Positions 31,389 through 40,841 of a DNA stretch of 44,830 nucleotides are shown here, piece after piece. The notes beneath the pieces were generated by a model. That model made no database searches. It worked only from the letters and a program-made list of their open reading frames with translations, and was not told the origin of the DNA. The stretch comes from CAZGRP01 sp964527995 (GTDB lineage: Bacteria; Zhuqueibacterota; Zhuqueibacteria; Oceanimicrobiales; CAZGRP01), in NCBI GenBank assembly GCA_964527995.1, contig CAZGRP010000030.1, positions 1-44,830 on the forward strand, written 5' to 3'. Both the position numbers and the translations under genes were made by a program. Numbering within the stretch: position 1 is the stretch's first letter; each line of letters begins with the position of its first letter.

Positions 31389-34291
31389 CGGACAAAACAA
31401 TTCAGTGGGGCCAAATTCAGCAGTTGATTGAACAAGGCCGCGGATCGGAAGTGGTGCCTCATCTACACAAGTATCTTCGAGAAGTTCCGGAAGATGTCAA
31501 TGCGCACATCGCCCTGGGTTTGGCCGCGTGGAAGGAGGGTGATGTGCGGACGGCCAATGAGTGGCTGCGGCGCGCGGTGACCACGGACCCGCACCATGTG
31601 ACCGCCCTGCAGATCTTCAACAAATTGCGCATTCGGCACCACGATCAACTGCCTGAAGATCGTCCCAAAGTTTTGTGCACCGCTTATGGGGGCAGAATTG
31701 CCGGAGCGGTCATATCGGTGGCCGATGCCATTTTTCTGATGCCCGGCCCTCAACTTGGACGGCGCGACGAGCTGGTCTGCTATAATCCGAAGTGCCACAA
31801 GATCGACGAGGTCCTTTCGCAGTTGCCAAATGGTTGGCAACCCGACTATGTGCTTTTCCATTTGATTGAGGTGAGCAGTTTGCCGCTGGGCATCGAGGAT
31901 TGTCCTGCGGTAACAGTGGGGATACCTGGTGATCCCCTTCACCTGCAAAAGTTGTCCATCGACATGGAATTTTTCGATGTGTTCCTTCCAGGAGTGCGGA
32001 GATTCACGGACGTGTTTCAGGCGCTCGGGCACCCCCAAGTTGTGTACGGTGGCGGCGGAGGCGTACAAGGGTTAATTCCAGATCTGGATGGCTTGGCTTC
32101 ACCGGTCGATGGTGACCGGCCGTACGATGTCCTTTTCATCGGTAACGTGGGTCAACCATTCTACAGTGGACGGACCAGGTTCGTGCATCGTTTGCTTCGC
32201 TTGGGCGACCGTTACAACGTTTTTGCCAGCACCAAGCAATTTACCAGAGAAGAGTATTACCGGCTCATGGGGCAGGCCAAGATCGTTATTGAAACACCGA
32301 GTGTTCAGGGGGGCGTCAATATGCGTGCCTTCGAAGCCGTGCAGTTCGGGGCCTTGTTGATGCACGAAGAGCTGGACCGCTCGATCGAGGAGTTCTTTCG
32401 TGATCGGGAAGAGGTGGTGTTGTTCCGCGACGACAACTTCGAAGAACTGATCGAATACTACATCACCCATGAGGAAGAGCGCCAGCGCATTGTCCGTCAA
32501 GCGCAGAAACGTGCCGCTGGCCGATACACCATGCATGCCATGGCGGTCGAAACGATCCGAGTATTGTCCGAGGCGGACGTCAAACCCATCGTGAAAAAGG
32601 CGGTACAGGACTGGCCCGATCACGTCAAAAGGAACCACCTGGCCTTTAGCGATTTCCAGGCGGGCGAGTATCGCCGCGCACTGACTCTGCTTGAAGAGGC
32701 CATCCAGCTCAATCCGAACTCAGCGGAGTATCTCAATAACCTCGGTGTGACCTGCTTCGCTCTTTGGATTAAGCAAGAGGATCCTGCCTTCCGAGAGCAA
32801 GCCCATGAGTGGTTGGGCAGGAGCTTGCGGCTGAACCCTCGCTATTGGGTGGCGCGCTACAACCTGCTCCGTATCGCTGAGGAGGCAAAACTGGACGGGC
32901 TCGTTCCAGTTGCCAAGGAGCTGGTGGTCGAGTTGAACGATTTCGTTGTCTCTCCGAGAGAAGGCGACTTCGACAACCTGCGCGGTCTGTGGATCTTTCC
33001 CGAGTTGATCAGGAACCGGTGCCAGGCGGCATCGCCCTACGAGGCCATCGCCTGGGAGAAAGCCGTCGAACTCCACCCGGACCGTGGCGAGGGTTACTTC
33101 GTCGAGCTGGCCACCATCCTGCTGTGGCGAACTCTGGAGCTCTACGCAGGTGCGATGGCGCGGGCGGGCCAGCCAAGGGAGGCCGTCGAGGCCCTTTTCG
33201 AGGCGCTGAGTCTGAACACCGAGCACGCCGGTCTGTGGCGACAGGTTGGGGAGCAGTTGCTCCAACTTGAAGAGACCGAGAAAGCGTTGGAGGCCTTTCA
33301 AAACAGTCTTTCTCTGCTTCCCCTCAACGTCGACACCGAGCTGGGCCTTGTTCGCGCCCTGATGCGTCTGGGGAAACATGACGAAGCCCGCAAGCGCGTG
33401 GACGAATTCGTCCGCACCAACATCTGCGAGCCGGAACGAAACGAAGAACTGCTCGCACTGGTGAATGAGGAAGAGCGGCCTTCTTCATCGCCCCAGTCGG
33501 GCGCGAATTCATCGTCTTCGCCGCCTTCACGACAATTCGACCCGGCGCAGGTGATCGAGAACTTCGAAAAAGCCTACCCGGGGGACCCCAAGCTCCAGCA
33601 CCCGATGTGGAAGGAATTCCGCAACGACTTCGTCTCCTATTTTCGACATTTCGAAGACAGCTCCGAGGCCAGGGAATTTCACAACTTTCTGCTGCGCCCT
33701 ATTCTTGATGGCAAAACGCCCAACACCGACATCGACAAGTTCTATTTCTACCAGGACACCTGGGCGAGTCGGAAGATCTTCGAGATCCGCCCGTCTTCGG
33801 TCGTGGACGTCGGCTCGACGGCGCTCTACGCCGGGATCATCTCGCAGTTTGTGCCCACCACGTTTGTGGACATCCGACCCATCGACGTCAACCTGCGGGG
33901 ACTGACGGTGCAGCGTGCCTCCATTCTTGACTTGCCCTTCGAGGATGATTCGCAGGAGTTCGTCACCTCTCTGTGTGTGGTGGAGCACATCGGTCTGGGT
34001 CGCTACGGAGACCCGATCAAGCCGGATGGCACACGCATGGCATGTCGGGAGCTGGTTCGCATCGTCCGCCCCGGTGGGCGTCTGGTGATCAGCGTTCCGG
34101 CGGGGCCGCCAGCAATTGTGTTCAACGCTCACCGCATTTTTGCCAAAGAACAGATCCTGAGCTACTTTCCGGGGTTCAGGGTGGAGGAGGAGATCTTTCT
34201 GTTTCCAGAGCCGGGGCCGGAAAGTATGCTCCGCCGGCTTGAGCCCGGACAGTTTGCCTTCTATGTCTTCATGCTTCGAAAGGAGCCATGA
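31385..34291 (+). CDS. TPR-glycosyltransferase-TPR-methyltransferase protein
   Basis: 968 residues, a paralogue of the preceding protein: TPR (about 1-75), CgeB-like glycosyltransferase (about 85-400; DVLFIGNVGQPFYSGRTRFV and PSVQGGVNMRAFEAVQFGAL) and a TPR array (about 415-700). A Ser-rich linker follows (about 695-720), then a C-terminal methyltransferase-like domain (VVDVGSTALYAGIISQF, then SLCVVEHIGLGRYGDPIKPD, REL..IVRPGGRLVISVPAG and FNAHRIFAKEQIL), a pattern like the DUF268 group. So the methyltransferase sits at the opposite end from that in the upstream paralogue and is of a different type. It starts in an ATGA overlap. Confidence 0.87.
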   Translation: MTDKTIQWGQIQQLIEQGRGSEVVPHLHKYLREVPEDVNAHIALGLAAWKEGDVRTANEWLRRAVTTDPHHVTALQIFNKLRIRHHDQLPEDRPKVLCTAYGGRIAGAVISVADAIFLMPGPQLGRRDELVCYNPKCHKIDEVLSQLPNGWQPDYVLFHLIEVSSLPLGIEDCPAVTVGIPGDPLHLQKLSIDMEFFDVFLPGVRRFTDVFQALGHPQVVYGGGGGVQGLIPDLDGLASPVDGDRPYDVLFIGNVGQPFYSGRTRFVHRLLRLGDRYNVFASTKQFTREEYYRLMGQAKIVIETPSVQGGVNMRAFEAVQFGALLMHEELDRSIEEFFRDREEVVLFRDDNFEELIEYYITHEEERQRIVRQAQKRAAGRYTMHAMAVETIRVLSEADVKPIVKKAVQDWPDHVKRNHLAFSDFQAGEYRRALTLLEEAIQLNPNSAEYLNNLGVTCFALWIKQEDPAFREQAHEWLGRSLRLNPRYWVARYNLLRIAEEAKLDGLVPVAKELVVELNDFVVSPREGDFDNLRGLWIFPELIRNRCQAASPYEAIAWEKAVELHPDRGEGYFVELATILLWRTLELYAGAMARAGQPREAVEALFEALSLNTEHAGLWRQVGEQLLQLEETEKALEAFQNSLSLLPLNVDTELGLVRALMRLGKHDEARKRVDEFVRTNICEPERNEELLALVNEEERPSSSPQSGANSSSSPPSRQFDPAQVIENFEKAYPGDPKLQHPMWKEFRNDFVSYFRHFEDSSEAREFHNFLLRPILDGKTPNTDIDKFYFYQDTWASRKIFEIRPSSVVDVGSTALYAGIISQFVPTTFVDIRPIDVNLRGLTVQRASILDLPFEDDSQEFVTSLCVVEHIGLGRYGDPIKPDGTRMACRELVRIVRPGGRLVISVPAGPPAIVFNAHRIFAKEQILSYFPGFRVEEEIFLFPEPGPESMLRRLEPGQFAFYVFMLRKEP

Positions 34292-34418
34292 GTTTGAAAG
34301 AAGAGTGGATCTCGCGGCCTAGCTTGGTCGAGACGACCGCCGTAGCGGGCTAGGGCCAGGCCAGCGACCAGAAAACCTGACGCTTCTACTGAATCGACAA
34401 CCGGGAAAGAGAGCAGCG
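34292..34418. other. Gap before gmd
   Basis: 127 bp without a gene. It holds a small perfect hairpin, GGTCG-AGA-CGACC (34326-34338), and flanking CCTAGC and GCTAGG halves, but no T tract. I see neither a clear promoter nor a terminator. Confidence 0.3.
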
Positions 34419-35555
34419 ATGAAGCGAGCACTTGTCACAGGAATTACGGGTCAAGATGGCTCTTATCTTGCAGAATTCCTTCTCGAAAAGGGGTATGAGG
34501 TTCATGGCCTCATACGCCGTGCCAGCACCTTCAACACCCACCGCATCGATCACCTGATCGAAGATCCGGAGATCAACGATGTCCGCCTTTTTCTCCACTA
34601 CGGCGACCTCGGTGACTCCACAAACCTGATCAAACTTCTCTACCGGCTGCAGCCCGACGAGATCTACCACCTCGGCGCCCAAAGCCATGTGCGGGTGAGT
34701 TTCGACATGCCCGAGTACACGGCCGATGTTACGGGGATGGGGACCATCCGCATCCTCGAGGCGATCCGGGAAACCGGCATCGACACCCGTTTCTACCAGG
34801 CGTCGAGCAGCGAGATGTTCGGCAAGGTGGCGGAGGTGCCGCAAACCGAGCGGACTCCTTTCCATCCGCGCAGTCCCTACGCCTGCGCGAAAGTCTTTGC
34901 TTACTGGAGTACAGTAAACTACCGGGAAAGCTACGGTCTCTACGCCTGCAACGGCATCCTCTTCAACCACGAATCGCCTCGCCGGGGGGAGACCTTCGTT
35001 ACGCGCAAAGTGACGCGTGGTGTGGCGCGGATCAAAGCCGGTATAGACAAGAAACTTTACCTCGGCAACCTCGACGCCCGCCGGGACTGGGGGTACGCCA
35101 GGGAATATGTCGAAGCGATGTGGCTGATGCTGCAACAGGACGCGCCGGACGATTACGTCATCGCCACCGGCGAGACGCACTCGGTGCGCGAGCTGGTCGA
35201 AACTGCTTTCAGCTACGTCGGCCTCGACTGGCGCCAGTACGTGGAGATCGATCCTCGCTACTACCGGCCGGCCGAGGTGGAGCTGTTGGTCGGCGATGCC
35301 AGCAAAGCCGCGGAACGACTTGGCTGGCGCCCCAAGACGAAGTTCGAACAACTCATTCGGCTCATGCTCGACCACGATCTCCAAATGGCATTCACCCAGT
35401 TGCGCGATCTCGAACCGCGGCCCAGTCGCACCGGTGGCCGTAAGCCCGCATCCAAGCCACGCGTTCGCGTCGTACCGCCAGAGCAGATCGTCAAACTGGG
35501 CGGCCGGCCGGAGCGGATGGCCGCCGCGGCTGAGCAGTGGGCGAGGATGAACTAG
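34419..35555 (+). CDS. gmd: GDP-mannose 4,6-dehydratase
   Basis: 378 residues of the extended short-chain dehydrogenase family. The NAD(P)-binding motif (TGITGQDGSYLAEFLLEKGY), VHGLIRRASTFNTHRIDH, the catalytic region QASSSEMFGKV and SPYACAKVFAYWSTVNYRES with FNHESPRRGETFVTRKVT are diagnostic of GMD. It converts GDP-D-mannose to GDP-4-keto-6-deoxymannose, the precursor of GDP-fucose, GDP-rhamnose and GDP-perosamine. Two enzymes that can use this product are encoded downstream. A basic tail of about 45 residues extends past the usual GMD end. Confidence 0.96.
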   Translation: MKRALVTGITGQDGSYLAEFLLEKGYEVHGLIRRASTFNTHRIDHLIEDPEINDVRLFLHYGDLGDSTNLIKLLYRLQPDEIYHLGAQSHVRVSFDMPEYTADVTGMGTIRILEAIRETGIDTRFYQASSSEMFGKVAEVPQTERTPFHPRSPYACAKVFAYWSTVNYRESYGLYACNGILFNHESPRRGETFVTRKVTRGVARIKAGIDKKLYLGNLDARRDWGYAREYVEAMWLMLQQDAPDDYVIATGETHSVRELVETAFSYVGLDWRQYVEIDPRYYRPAEVELLVGDASKAAERLGWRPKTKFEQLIRLMLDHDLQMAFTQLRDLEPRPSRTGGRKPASKPRVRVVPPEQIVKLGGRPERMAAAAEQWARMN

Positions 35556-35577
35556 CCCTGGAGGTGCTAAGATTCCG

Positions 35578-36555
35578 ATGAGAAAGAGCAAACGGACCGT
35601 TGTCGTGACCGGCGCCGCAGGATACCTCGGTTCGGTGGTGTGCCAGGAACTTCTGGCACACGGGTTTGTGGTGCGCGGGGTGGACTCCTTGCGCTACCAT
35701 GGGGATGCCCTGCTGAGTTTGCTGTCCTGGCCGCGGTTCGAGTTCGTCCATGCCGATATCAGGGATGCCTCGGCGATGGCAGTGGCGCTTGAAGGAGCCG
35801 ACGATGTCGTTCACCTTGCTGCTCTGGTTGGTGAGCCCGTCTGCGCCAGGTTCCCGGAAGAGGCTCGCGAGGTGAATCACACGGCTGTGGCTCGCCTGGC
35901 GGCGCTCGGCAAACAGGCGGGCGCCAGACGATTCCTTTTCGCCTCCACATGCAGCAACTATGGCAAAGCGGCTCCAGGCTGGCTTCTGGCGGAGGACGAT
36001 CCGCTGCAACCACTTTCTATCTACTCGGAGACAAAGATCGCGGCCGAGCGTGACCTGTTGTCCATGGCGAGCGAGCAGTTCCAGCCGGTGATTCTGCGCT
36101 TCGCCACGCTGTTTGGGGTTTCACCGGCCATGCGTTTCGATCTGCTCGTCCAGGAGTTCGTTCGCGACGCCGCCGTGCGCTCAGAGCTGGTCGTGTACGG
36201 GGTGGGCGGCTGGCGGCCGTTCCTGCATGTCGTCGATGCCGCAAGAGCGGTTCACAGGGTGCTGGCCGCTTCCCCCAATGGAGGCGACGTGGTCTTTAAC
36301 GTCGGAGACGAGCGACTGAACTGCCAGAAAGGCGACCTTGCCCGGCTGGTGATGGAGGAGTTCCCGGGAGCCCGGCTCACAAAGACAGACAAGGTGAATG
36401 ATCCACGCGACTACCGCGTGTCGTTCGAGCGCTTCCGAAATGCTTACGACTTCTCGGCCAGCCGCGACTTGCTGCAGGGAATTCAGGAGATCAAGTTGTT
36501 GCTCGACACGGGTGTGGTCGTCGATCCGTACGACGGCCGCTACAACAAAGTATAG
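35578..36555 (+). CDS. NAD-dependent sugar epimerase/dehydratase (extended SDR)
   Basis: 325 residues. Rossmann motif VVTGAAGYLGSVVCQELLAH, Ser/Thr of the active site in FLFASTCSNYGKA and the YxxxK pair in YSETKIAAERD are all present, so it should be active. The protein belongs to the extended SDR group (UDP-glucose 4-epimerase-like), but the exact sugar cannot be read from the sequence. It lies 22 bp after gmd and before an aminotransferase, so it may act on a GDP-sugar or make a further nucleotide sugar. Confidence 0.88.
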   Translation: MRKSKRTVVVTGAAGYLGSVVCQELLAHGFVVRGVDSLRYHGDALLSLLSWPRFEFVHADIRDASAMAVALEGADDVVHLAALVGEPVCARFPEEAREVNHTAVARLAALGKQAGARRFLFASTCSNYGKAAPGWLLAEDDPLQPLSIYSETKIAAERDLLSMASEQFQPVILRFATLFGVSPAMRFDLLVQEFVRDAAVRSELVVYGVGGWRPFLHVVDAARAVHRVLAASPNGGDVVFNVGDERLNCQKGDLARLVMEEFPGARLTKTDKVNDPRDYRVSFERFRNAYDFSASRDLLQGIQEIKLLLDTGVVVDPYDGRYNKV

Positions 36556-36603
36556 ACCGGTACACTTCGGGGCGAAGCGCTCCTCCACACAGGGAGTCGA
36601 ACC

Positions 36604-37791
36604 ATGGAAGGAAGAATACCGCAATGGCAGCCCGTCGTCGGCCAGGAAGAGGCGGACGAAGTTGTGGCGGCGATCCAGTCCTCCTGGATCACGCAGGCAA
36701 AACGTACCCGGCAGCTGGAAGAGGAGTTGGCTGACTTCTTCGGCGCCGACCATGCGGTTCTGACAACCAGCGGTACCGTGGCGCTGGCACTGGGGCTGAT
36801 GGCAGTCGGTGTCGGCCGCGGCGACGAGGTGATCGTACCCGACTTCACATTTGTGGCTACGGCGAATGCCGTGCTTCTGGCCGGAGGCGTACCCACACTC
36901 GTCGATATTCGCAGCGAAGACCTGACGATCGATCCGGAGGAGGTTGAAAAGGCCATTACAGCTCGCACCAAAGCAATTCTTCCCGTTCATCTGAATGGCA
37001 GGCGGGCTGATATGGAGTCGCTCGCCGAGTTGGCTGAGAAATTTGGGCTGGTGATTGTGGAAGATGCGGCTCAGGCTCTTGGCTCTCGCTGGGACGGCCG
37101 CTACCTCGGTACGGAGGGCGAAGTGGGCTGTTTCTCTCTGGCGACGACAAAGATTATCACGACAGGGCAGGGCGGATTTGTTCTCACCAATGACGCAAGC
37201 CTTCGCAATCGTCTGGTGCAACTGAGGGATCAAGGCCGACTGGAACGCTCCTGGAATTACCACCCGGCTCTGGGGTTCAACTTCAAGTTCACCGACCTGC
37301 AGGCCGCCGTCGGCCTGGCGCAGATGCGGCAGCTCGAGGGGCGACTGCAACGGATGAAGGAAATCTATCGCCGTTATCAGGATTTGCTCCAACCGCTGCC
37401 TCAGGTGAGATTCCTGCCGATGCGTATGGACCGCGGTGCCTCACCATGGTTCGTCGACATCTACGTGGACGACCCGCGTGGGCTGGCTCGGTTCCTGGCC
37501 GACCGGAACGTCGAGACAAGGCGTTTCTATCTGCCGGTGCATACCCAGGGGATTCATGTTGTGGAAGGTGAGTTTCCGAATGCTGTGGAGGCTTCGGATA
37601 CCGGTCTCTGGCTCCCCTCGTCGGTATCGCTCACCGACGAGGAGATCGAATACGTGTGCGCCGCGATTCGGGAGTTCTACGAGCATCACCGAAAATGGAA
37701 CCAGCGAGAAGCGTCGGTGTCGGTGCCGATCACTGGTGGATCTCCGAGCCTCTCATGGCATCACGATGAGACCAAGGTGGCTGGGATGTAG
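36604..37791 (+). CDS. DegT/DnrJ/EryC1-family sugar aminotransferase (GDP-perosamine synthase-like)
   Basis: 395 residues with the full PLP-enzyme pattern: WITQAKRTRQLEEELADFFG, TTSGTVALALGLMAVGVGRG, VPDFTFVATANAVLLAGGVP, PVHLNGRRADMESLAEL, IVEDAAQALGSRWDG and the PLP-binding Lys183 in ATTKIITTGQGGF. With gmd in the same operon, the simplest job is amination of GDP-4-keto-6-deoxymannose to GDP-perosamine. The conserved Lys rules out the dehydrating ColD type, which has His there. The C-terminal 20 residues are an unstructured extension. Other 4-keto or 3-keto sugars are possible. Confidence 0.88.
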   Translation: MEGRIPQWQPVVGQEEADEVVAAIQSSWITQAKRTRQLEEELADFFGADHAVLTTSGTVALALGLMAVGVGRGDEVIVPDFTFVATANAVLLAGGVPTLVDIRSEDLTIDPEEVEKAITARTKAILPVHLNGRRADMESLAELAEKFGLVIVEDAAQALGSRWDGRYLGTEGEVGCFSLATTKIITTGQGGFVLTNDASLRNRLVQLRDQGRLERSWNYHPALGFNFKFTDLQAAVGLAQMRQLEGRLQRMKEIYRRYQDLLQPLPQVRFLPMRMDRGASPWFVDIYVDDPRGLARFLADRNVETRRFYLPVHTQGIHVVEGEFPNAVEASDTGLWLPSSVSLTDEEIEYVCAAIREFYEHHRKWNQREASVSVPITGGSPSLSWHHDETKVAGM

Positions 37792-37794
37792 GCC

Positions 37795-38739
37795 ATGGAT
37801 TTGCGCCACAAAAAGATCTGGGTGACTGGAGGCAGGGGCTTTCTGGGGTCGCACGTCGTAGACAAGCTCGCACAGCGAAGTGCGAAGGTGCTTGCTCCGT
37901 CGCGGCAGGAAGTGGATTTGCTTGACCGCGCAGCCGTTGAGAGATTCCTCGCGAGAAGTCGGCCTGAACTCGTGATTCACGCGGCCGCATACATCGGTGG
38001 TATCGGAGAGAACCGCCGCCATCCGGCCAGGCTGTGCTACGAAAACCTCGTGATGAACACGCAGCTTCTGGAAGCCTGCCGGCTGCACGGTGTCGAGAAG
38101 TTCGTCGGTATCGGTTCGGTCTGTTCCTATCCGAAGATCGTTCCGGTGCCGTTTCGCGAGGATGACCTGTGGAACGGCTACCCGGAAGAGACCAACGCGC
38201 CGTATGGGCTGGCGAAGAAGATGTTGCTGGTGCAGTCGCAGGCCTATCGCCAGGAATACGGGTTCAACGCCATCCACCTGCTGATGGTCAACATGTACGG
38301 TCCGCGCGACAAGTTCGACCCGCGCTGGTCGCACGTCATCCCGGCACTGATCCGCAAGTGTGTCGAGGCAAAGGAGAGCGGCCGGGATCACATCAAAGTG
38401 TGGGGGGACGGCAGCCCGACCCGTGAGTTCCTGTACGTCGAAGATGCCGCCGAGGCTATTGTCCTGGCCGCCGAGCGTTATGACAAGCCCGAGCCGGTGA
38501 ATGTCGGCTCGGGGGTCGAGGTGTCGATTCGCGACCTGGCCGATATGATCGGCAGCAAGCTCGGCTTCCGGGGGCGTATCGAATGGGACCGGAGGCAGCC
38601 GAATGGCCAGCCGCGCCGCCGGCTCGACACATCGCGCGCCGCCCGTGAGTTCGGGTTTCGTGCGCGGGTTGGCCTGGACGAAGGGCTCGACCGAACGATC
38701 CAATGGTTTCTCCAAAACAGGGAATACATCACACGATAA
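37795..38739 (+). CDS. fcl: GDP-L-fucose synthase
   Basis: 314 residues, the usual length. The motif VTGGRGFLGSHVVDKLAQRS, then VIHAAAYIGGIGENRRHPAR, IGSVCSYPKIVPVPFREDDL and NAPYGLAKKMLLVQSQAYRQ with NMYGPRDKFDPRWSHVIPAL are specific to Fcl (GMER), the 3,5-epimerase/4-reductase that turns GDP-4-keto-6-deoxymannose into GDP-L-fucose. Together with gmd, this gives a complete GDP-fucose route from GDP-mannose. It starts three bases after the aminotransferase gene. Confidence 0.94.
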   Translation: MDLRHKKIWVTGGRGFLGSHVVDKLAQRSAKVLAPSRQEVDLLDRAAVERFLARSRPELVIHAAAYIGGIGENRRHPARLCYENLVMNTQLLEACRLHGVEKFVGIGSVCSYPKIVPVPFREDDLWNGYPEETNAPYGLAKKMLLVQSQAYRQEYGFNAIHLLMVNMYGPRDKFDPRWSHVIPALIRKCVEAKESGRDHIKVWGDGSPTREFLYVEDAAEAIVLAAERYDKPEPVNVGSGVEVSIRDLADMIGSKLGFRGRIEWDRRQPNGQPRRRLDTSRAAREFGFRARVGLDEGLDRTIQWFLQNREYITR

Positions 38740-39293
38740 ACGAACCGCTGCGTCTCCACCTCGACTGTGGCAAGCGCTTCATCCCTGGCTTCGTCCACGT
38801 CGATCTGGATGACTTCGACCACATCGATATCAAAGCCGACATACGCGCCCTCGGAATGTTTGAAAGCGGCAGCGCGGAGTTGATCTATGCCTGTCATGTG
38901 CTAGAATACTTCGATCGAGTCGAGGTGGTTGGCGTTCTGAAGGAATGGAAACGGGTGTTGCGCCGGGGAGGGGTCCTGCGTCTGTCCGTCCCGGATTTCG
39001 AAGCTCTGGTGCAGGTTTACCATGAGAGCGGCGATCTGGCGAAAGTTCTGGGCCCGCTGTTCGGGCGTATCGAGGTTCGAACGCCCGAGAGGCGGGTTTT
39101 CTACCATCGAACCACGTATGATTTCGCTTCGCTGAGAGATGTGCTGGAGGCGGCAGGATTTCGAGATGTCCGTCGTTACGACTGGAGAAAGACGCTTCAC
39201 CGCGACTACGACGACTTCTCCCAGGCATACATTCCGCACATGGACAAAGAAAACGGCCGGTTGATCAGCCTGAATGTCGAGGCAACCAAGTAA
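38703..39293 (+). CDS. Small SAM-dependent methyltransferase
   Basis: 196 residues, overlapping the end of fcl by 37 bp. It is of the short class I type often found in polysaccharide loci: RLHLDCGKRFIPGFVHVDLD, then ELIYACHVLEYFDRVEVVGV, EWKRVLRRGGVLRLSVPDFE and a C-terminal DVLEAAGFRDVRRYDW. The likely role is methylation of a sugar or glycan end. The long overlap is unusual for this cluster; no better downstream start is apparent because the SAM-binding strand begins near residue 16. Confidence 0.85.
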   Translation: MVSPKQGIHHTINEPLRLHLDCGKRFIPGFVHVDLDDFDHIDIKADIRALGMFESGSAELIYACHVLEYFDRVEVVGVLKEWKRVLRRGGVLRLSVPDFEALVQVYHESGDLAKVLGPLFGRIEVRTPERRVFYHRTTYDFASLRDVLEAAGFRDVRRYDWRKTLHRDYDDFSQAYIPHMDKENGRLISLNVEATK

Positions 39294-39296
39294 GCG

Positions 39297-40841
39297 ATGG
39301 CTCAAAGAGACAAATTGGTTGTGATTCTAACTCCGGTAGCCAACAAAGACCACGGAGACTACCGTTATCGGGTGCGGCAGCCATTCCGGGCTTTGGCCCA
39401 GGTGGCGCCTCAGTTTCGCGTGGCCGTTATTACCAATGTGCTGCCGAACAAAGAAGTGTTGATGCTGGCCGCCGACTTGCTGGTCATTCGTATGGTGGCC
39501 GATGCCGATCTTATCGGGCTGGCGTGGGAGAGAAAACAGGCAGGGCGACCTACGATTCTCGAGATCGCCGATGATTTTCTGACGATCCCCAAGAGTAATC
39601 CGGCAGCCCACTACTATGGCCGCGATGAGACCCGCGCCATTCTCTTCCAGTTGCTCGCACAGTGTGAATTGGTTCAGGTCACGACCGCCGCATTGCGACG
39701 AAAGTACCGCCGCTACCATAGCCGGATCGAAGTGTTCGAAAACCAACTCGAGCAACTGCGACCGTTGCGACAGAAGGATTCCCGCCTCACCATCGTGTGG
39801 GGGGGAAGCGACGGGCACTTTGAGGACATGAAAGCGGTCGCTCCGAGCCTGTGCCAGTGGCTCGAGAGGCATCCCAACGTCCGCCTGGCGCTCAAGTCGG
39901 CTGCAAAGATCCACGACTTGTTTGACGGCGTGCCGGAGGAGCAGTTGGTGGTTGAAGAACCTGGGAGCCTGGAGGAGTACCTCGACTTTCTGGCCAGATT
40001 TCACATCGGCATTGCGCCGCTCGAGGATAACGAATACAACCGCTGTCGCTCGGATATCAAGTTCCTCGAGTACGCGAGCGCTGGAGTGGTCGGCGTTTGC
40101 GCCGAAGTGGAGCCTTATGGGCGCACGGTGCAGGGCGGAACCACAGGGGTTCTTTTCGGAACACCACAGGAATTGCTCCAGCGGCTCGACGCGTGCACAA
40201 GTAACCCAGCCTGGTGCCAGGCCCTTGTCCGCGAGGCACGTCGATATGCTCGCCGTGAACGCCTGGAGCTCAAGCACGCATCGAGGCGAGCTGAGGTCTT
40301 CCTGGAGCTGCTCGGCGGAGGTCAGCAGCCGGCGTCGCTGGTCAACCTGGGGCGGTGGCCCTTGGAAGAGACGAGCCCCGGCTTTTTCGAGGAACAGAGA
40401 ATCCCGGAGACCACTGCCCTCCTGGAGGGCATGGGCAGGAAAGACCCGGACGGCTCGCTGCCCTATTTCGCCCAGGCGATTGAGATTAACCCGAAGTATG
40501 ACCGGCCGTTTCTCTGCGCCGGTGTGGCCCTGGCCCGCTGGGACCCTGAACGGGCCCTGCGCTATTTTCGCCATTCGTTGGCTCTGAACCCGAGCGCGGT
40601 CTACGCTCGCCTGTTGATCGGCGATGTGCTGGCAAGGGCTGGTCGGGTAGCGGACGCGGCCCAGATGTATGCCGCCGCCTGGCGTCAATGCCCGGCCTAC
40701 GTGGATCCTCTGGTACGCCTGGCGCAACTGTGCAGCGAAGCAGGGGAGGAGGAGCGAGCAGAACGCCATTTGAAGATGGCAGCGGAGATCTGCCCGCATC
40801 ACCCTCTTCTCGAAACCTATGCCTCGAACGTCGATGAGTAA
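39297..40841 (+). CDS. Glycosyltransferase (GT4-like) with C-terminal TPR
   Basis: 514 residues. The first 340 form a two-domain glycosyltransferase of GT-B type: PVANKDHGDYRYRVRQPFRA, TILEIADDFLTIPKSNPAAH, IVWGGSDGHFEDM and the donor-site segment YNRCRSDIKFLEYASAGVVG, then EVEPYG. The last 130 residues are TPR-like (ALARWDPERALRYFRHSLAL; GRVADAAQMYAAAWRQCPAY). It begins three bases after the methyltransferase stop and overlaps the next gene by 23 bp. The donor is unknown. Confidence 0.85.
   Translation: MAQRDKLVVILTPVANKDHGDYRYRVRQPFRALAQVAPQFRVAVITNVLPNKEVLMLAADLLVIRMVADADLIGLAWERKQAGRPTILEIADDFLTIPKSNPAAHYYGRDETRAILFQLLAQCELVQVTTAALRRKYRRYHSRIEVFENQLEQLRPLRQKDSRLTIVWGGSDGHFEDMKAVAPSLCQWLERHPNVRLALKSAAKIHDLFDGVPEEQLVVEEPGSLEEYLDFLARFHIGIAPLEDNEYNRCRSDIKFLEYASAGVVGVCAEVEPYGRTVQGGTTGVLFGTPQELLQRLDACTSNPAWCQALVREARRYARRERLELKHASRRAEVFLELLGGGQQPASLVNLGRWPLEETSPGFFEEQRIPETTALLEGMGRKDPDGSLPYFAQAIEINPKYDRPFLCAGVALARWDPERALRYFRHSLALNPSAVYARLLIGDVLARAGRVADAAQMYAAAWRQCPAYVDPLVRLAQLCSEAGEEERAERHLKMAAEICPHHPLLETYASNVDE

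Noticed and set aside
34326..34338. Hairpin GGTCG-AGA-CGACC before gmd as a terminator
   Set aside because: The stem is only five base pairs and no run of T follows.
39327..40802. 491-codon minus-strand frame opposite the GT4-like gene
   Set aside because: The plus strand gives a clear glycosyltransferase with TPR repeats; the antisense product is His/Gln/Arg-rich with no fold signature.
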